Origin: Phycisphaerales bacterium
Lineage (GTDB): Bacteria; Planctomycetota; Phycisphaerae; Phycisphaerales; UBA1924
NCBI GenBank assembly: GCA_016699835.1
Contig: CP064987.1
Coordinates: 558,001-622,000 of the forward strand
Reading direction: 5' to 3'
DNA: 64,000 bases
Below are positions 63,276-64,000 of the stretch, in pieces. Both the position numbers and the translations under genes were made by a program. Position 1 is the stretch's first letter; every line of letters starts with the position of its first letter. The notes below the pieces were generated by a model. It was not told where the DNA came from. It made no database searches and saw only the letters and a program-made list of their open reading frames with translations.

Positions 63276-63661
63276 TGCCGACCGAGGATAGAATACACGG
63301 AGGTGACTGGCACAACAGAACGATGCATGCGTGGGCGGAGTATGCCAAGAAACGCTTCGGCGACAACTTTGTGCGATTCAACCAAGCGACCCATAACTGG
63401 GACCTTGGACGGAATGGATCGCGTCTCAGGCCAGACATTGCTGTGTGGGATAAGGATAGGCAGAAGTGGTTTGTGCTAGAGATGTCGGACATGCATAGGT
63501 ACAAGAACGACTTTGAACGCAGGAAGTTGGTTGCTGCCGGATTGGGTTTACTTCCAGATCAAATCGAATTCAAAGTGATTCGTCCCGGCGAAGGACGTAA
63601 GCCCGGATTCAGCTTACGTGAAGCACTTGGGTTCTTTGGCCGTCCTGTAAGGCGAAGGTGA
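63248..63661 (+). CDS. Putative polymorphic toxin C-terminal nuclease-like domain (5' truncated)
   Basis: A 137-residue product from GTG 63248, and the frame is open further upstream to the end of the insertion sequence (LGPRFASVG). It has a HNRTMHAWAEYAKKRFGDNF segment, then RPDIAVWDKDRQKWFVLEMS, which looks like a PD-(D/E)XK nuclease core (Asp, then Glu-x-Ser). Its upstream part is gone, cut by the insertion sequence. The low GC content differs from the surroundings. A following gene starts five bases after the stop. Confidence 0.5.
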   Translation: MGMDGIPGTMPTEDRIHGGDWHNRTMHAWAEYAKKRFGDNFVRFNQATHNWDLGRNGSRLRPDIAVWDKDRQKWFVLEMSDMHRYKNDFERRKLVAAGLGLLPDQIEFKVIRPGEGRKPGFSLREALGFFGRPVRRR

Positions 63662-63665
63662 ACCT

Positions 63666-64000
63666 GTGAATCTGTGGAAACTGATACGGTCCACTTCTCA
63701 AGTACCTGAGTACTGGGAATGCGCGGTAGCGTCGTATGGCTGCTTTGGCCAACGTACTCATCGTGTCAAAATACACAATCGCACAACCATCTCTGAAGCG
63801 CTCACTGAATCTGTTGCACACTTCGTGGTACGTTTTGCCCCTCGGCATGGCGATATGGTGAAGATAGCCGGGTATCGAAACCATACTCACACGCCGATTG
63901 GTGCTGAGTCGCCTATCGACCTTGGAGTACACGCACGGCTGTCGTCTTCAGCCGCATCTCGCACTATTAAGTCTATACCAAGCAACACTTGTGTGTCACA
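63666..64000 (+). CDS. Putative immunity gene (3' partial, runs off window)
   Basis: GTG 63666 begins five bases after the toxin-like gene, with AAGG seven bases upstream, and the frame stays open to the end of the window (111 complete codons). The start is VNLWKLIRSTSQVPEYWECA. The small gene directly after a toxin-like domain is the usual place for an immunity protein. No family is recognised. A 107-codon minus-strand frame on the same DNA looks spurious. Confidence 0.45.
   Translation, partial: MNLWKLIRSTSQVPEYWECAVASYGCFGQRTHRVKIHNRTTISEALTESVAHFVVRFAPRHGDMVKIAGYRNHTHTPIGAESPIDLGVHARLSSSAASRTIKSIPSNTCVS

Noticed and set aside
63609..63932. Minus-strand frame of 107 codons at the right end
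   Set aside because: The + strand has a gene start directly after the toxin-like gene with a ribosome binding site, and its frame is open to the window end. The minus frame has no such support.

Overview
The window is high-GC bacterial DNA. A clade II (Sec-signal) nitrous oxide reductase cluster, rve-type insertion sequences, and a tailed-phage region full of ParB-like genes suggest a planctomycete, perhaps a Phycisphaerae-like one. That taxon is an inference from gene content; there is no rRNA or tRNA here to confirm it.

Region 1 (1-35.4 kb) is an almost complete siphophage-type prophage read mainly on the + strand. The left edge holds the C-terminal end of a large serine recombinase, so the element continues to the left. 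Next comes a replication/recombination block: sigma-like factor, Sak4-like ATPase, DUF669 ssDNA-binding protein, RusA resolvase, ParB-like proteins, SF2 helicase, and a primase-polymerase/DUF3987 ATPase. An HNH nuclease and a ParB-methyltransferase fusion follow. A five-gene minus-strand cassette of small proteins faces the packaging and structural genes: terminase, portal, fused protease-capsid, decoration protein, tail tube, a probable -1 frameshift tail chaperone pair, and tape measure. Past the tail genes lies a surface-modification-like cassette: SAM methyltransferase, MptE/DUF115-like protein, a Ser/Gly-rich protein carrying a Hint (intein-like) domain, and two GT32-type glycosyltransferases.

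Region 2 (35.4-48.3 kb) is a defence island with lower-GC, different-looking coding sequence. A C5-cytosine methyltransferase and a Vsr-type endonuclease are followed by a tightly overlapping operon of MutL/MORC-like GHKL ATPase, Z1 ATPase, DUF4420 PD-(D/E)XK nuclease and AIPR protein. This combination resembles the MutL-Z1-AIPR (mza-type) defence systems. Two chimeric-looking genes follow (PD-(D/E)XK, and DUF6508 plus an RNase H-like domain). The island may be cargo of the prophage.

Region 3 (48.6-63.2 kb) is a nitrous oxide respiration cluster between two same-orientation, damaged copies of one insertion sequence. The order is dihaem cytochrome c, nosZ, nosB-like membrane gene, nosDFYL, Rrf2/NsrR-type regulator, a lipoprotein with two Cys-rich metal-binding motifs, nnrS and a cupin. 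The first three genes and the first insertion sequence copy all carry apparent single-base deletions.

Region 4 (63.2-64 kb) is lower in GC. It holds what looks like the C-terminal nuclease domain of a polymorphic toxin, cut off by the second insertion sequence, and then the start of a probable immunity gene that runs off the window.
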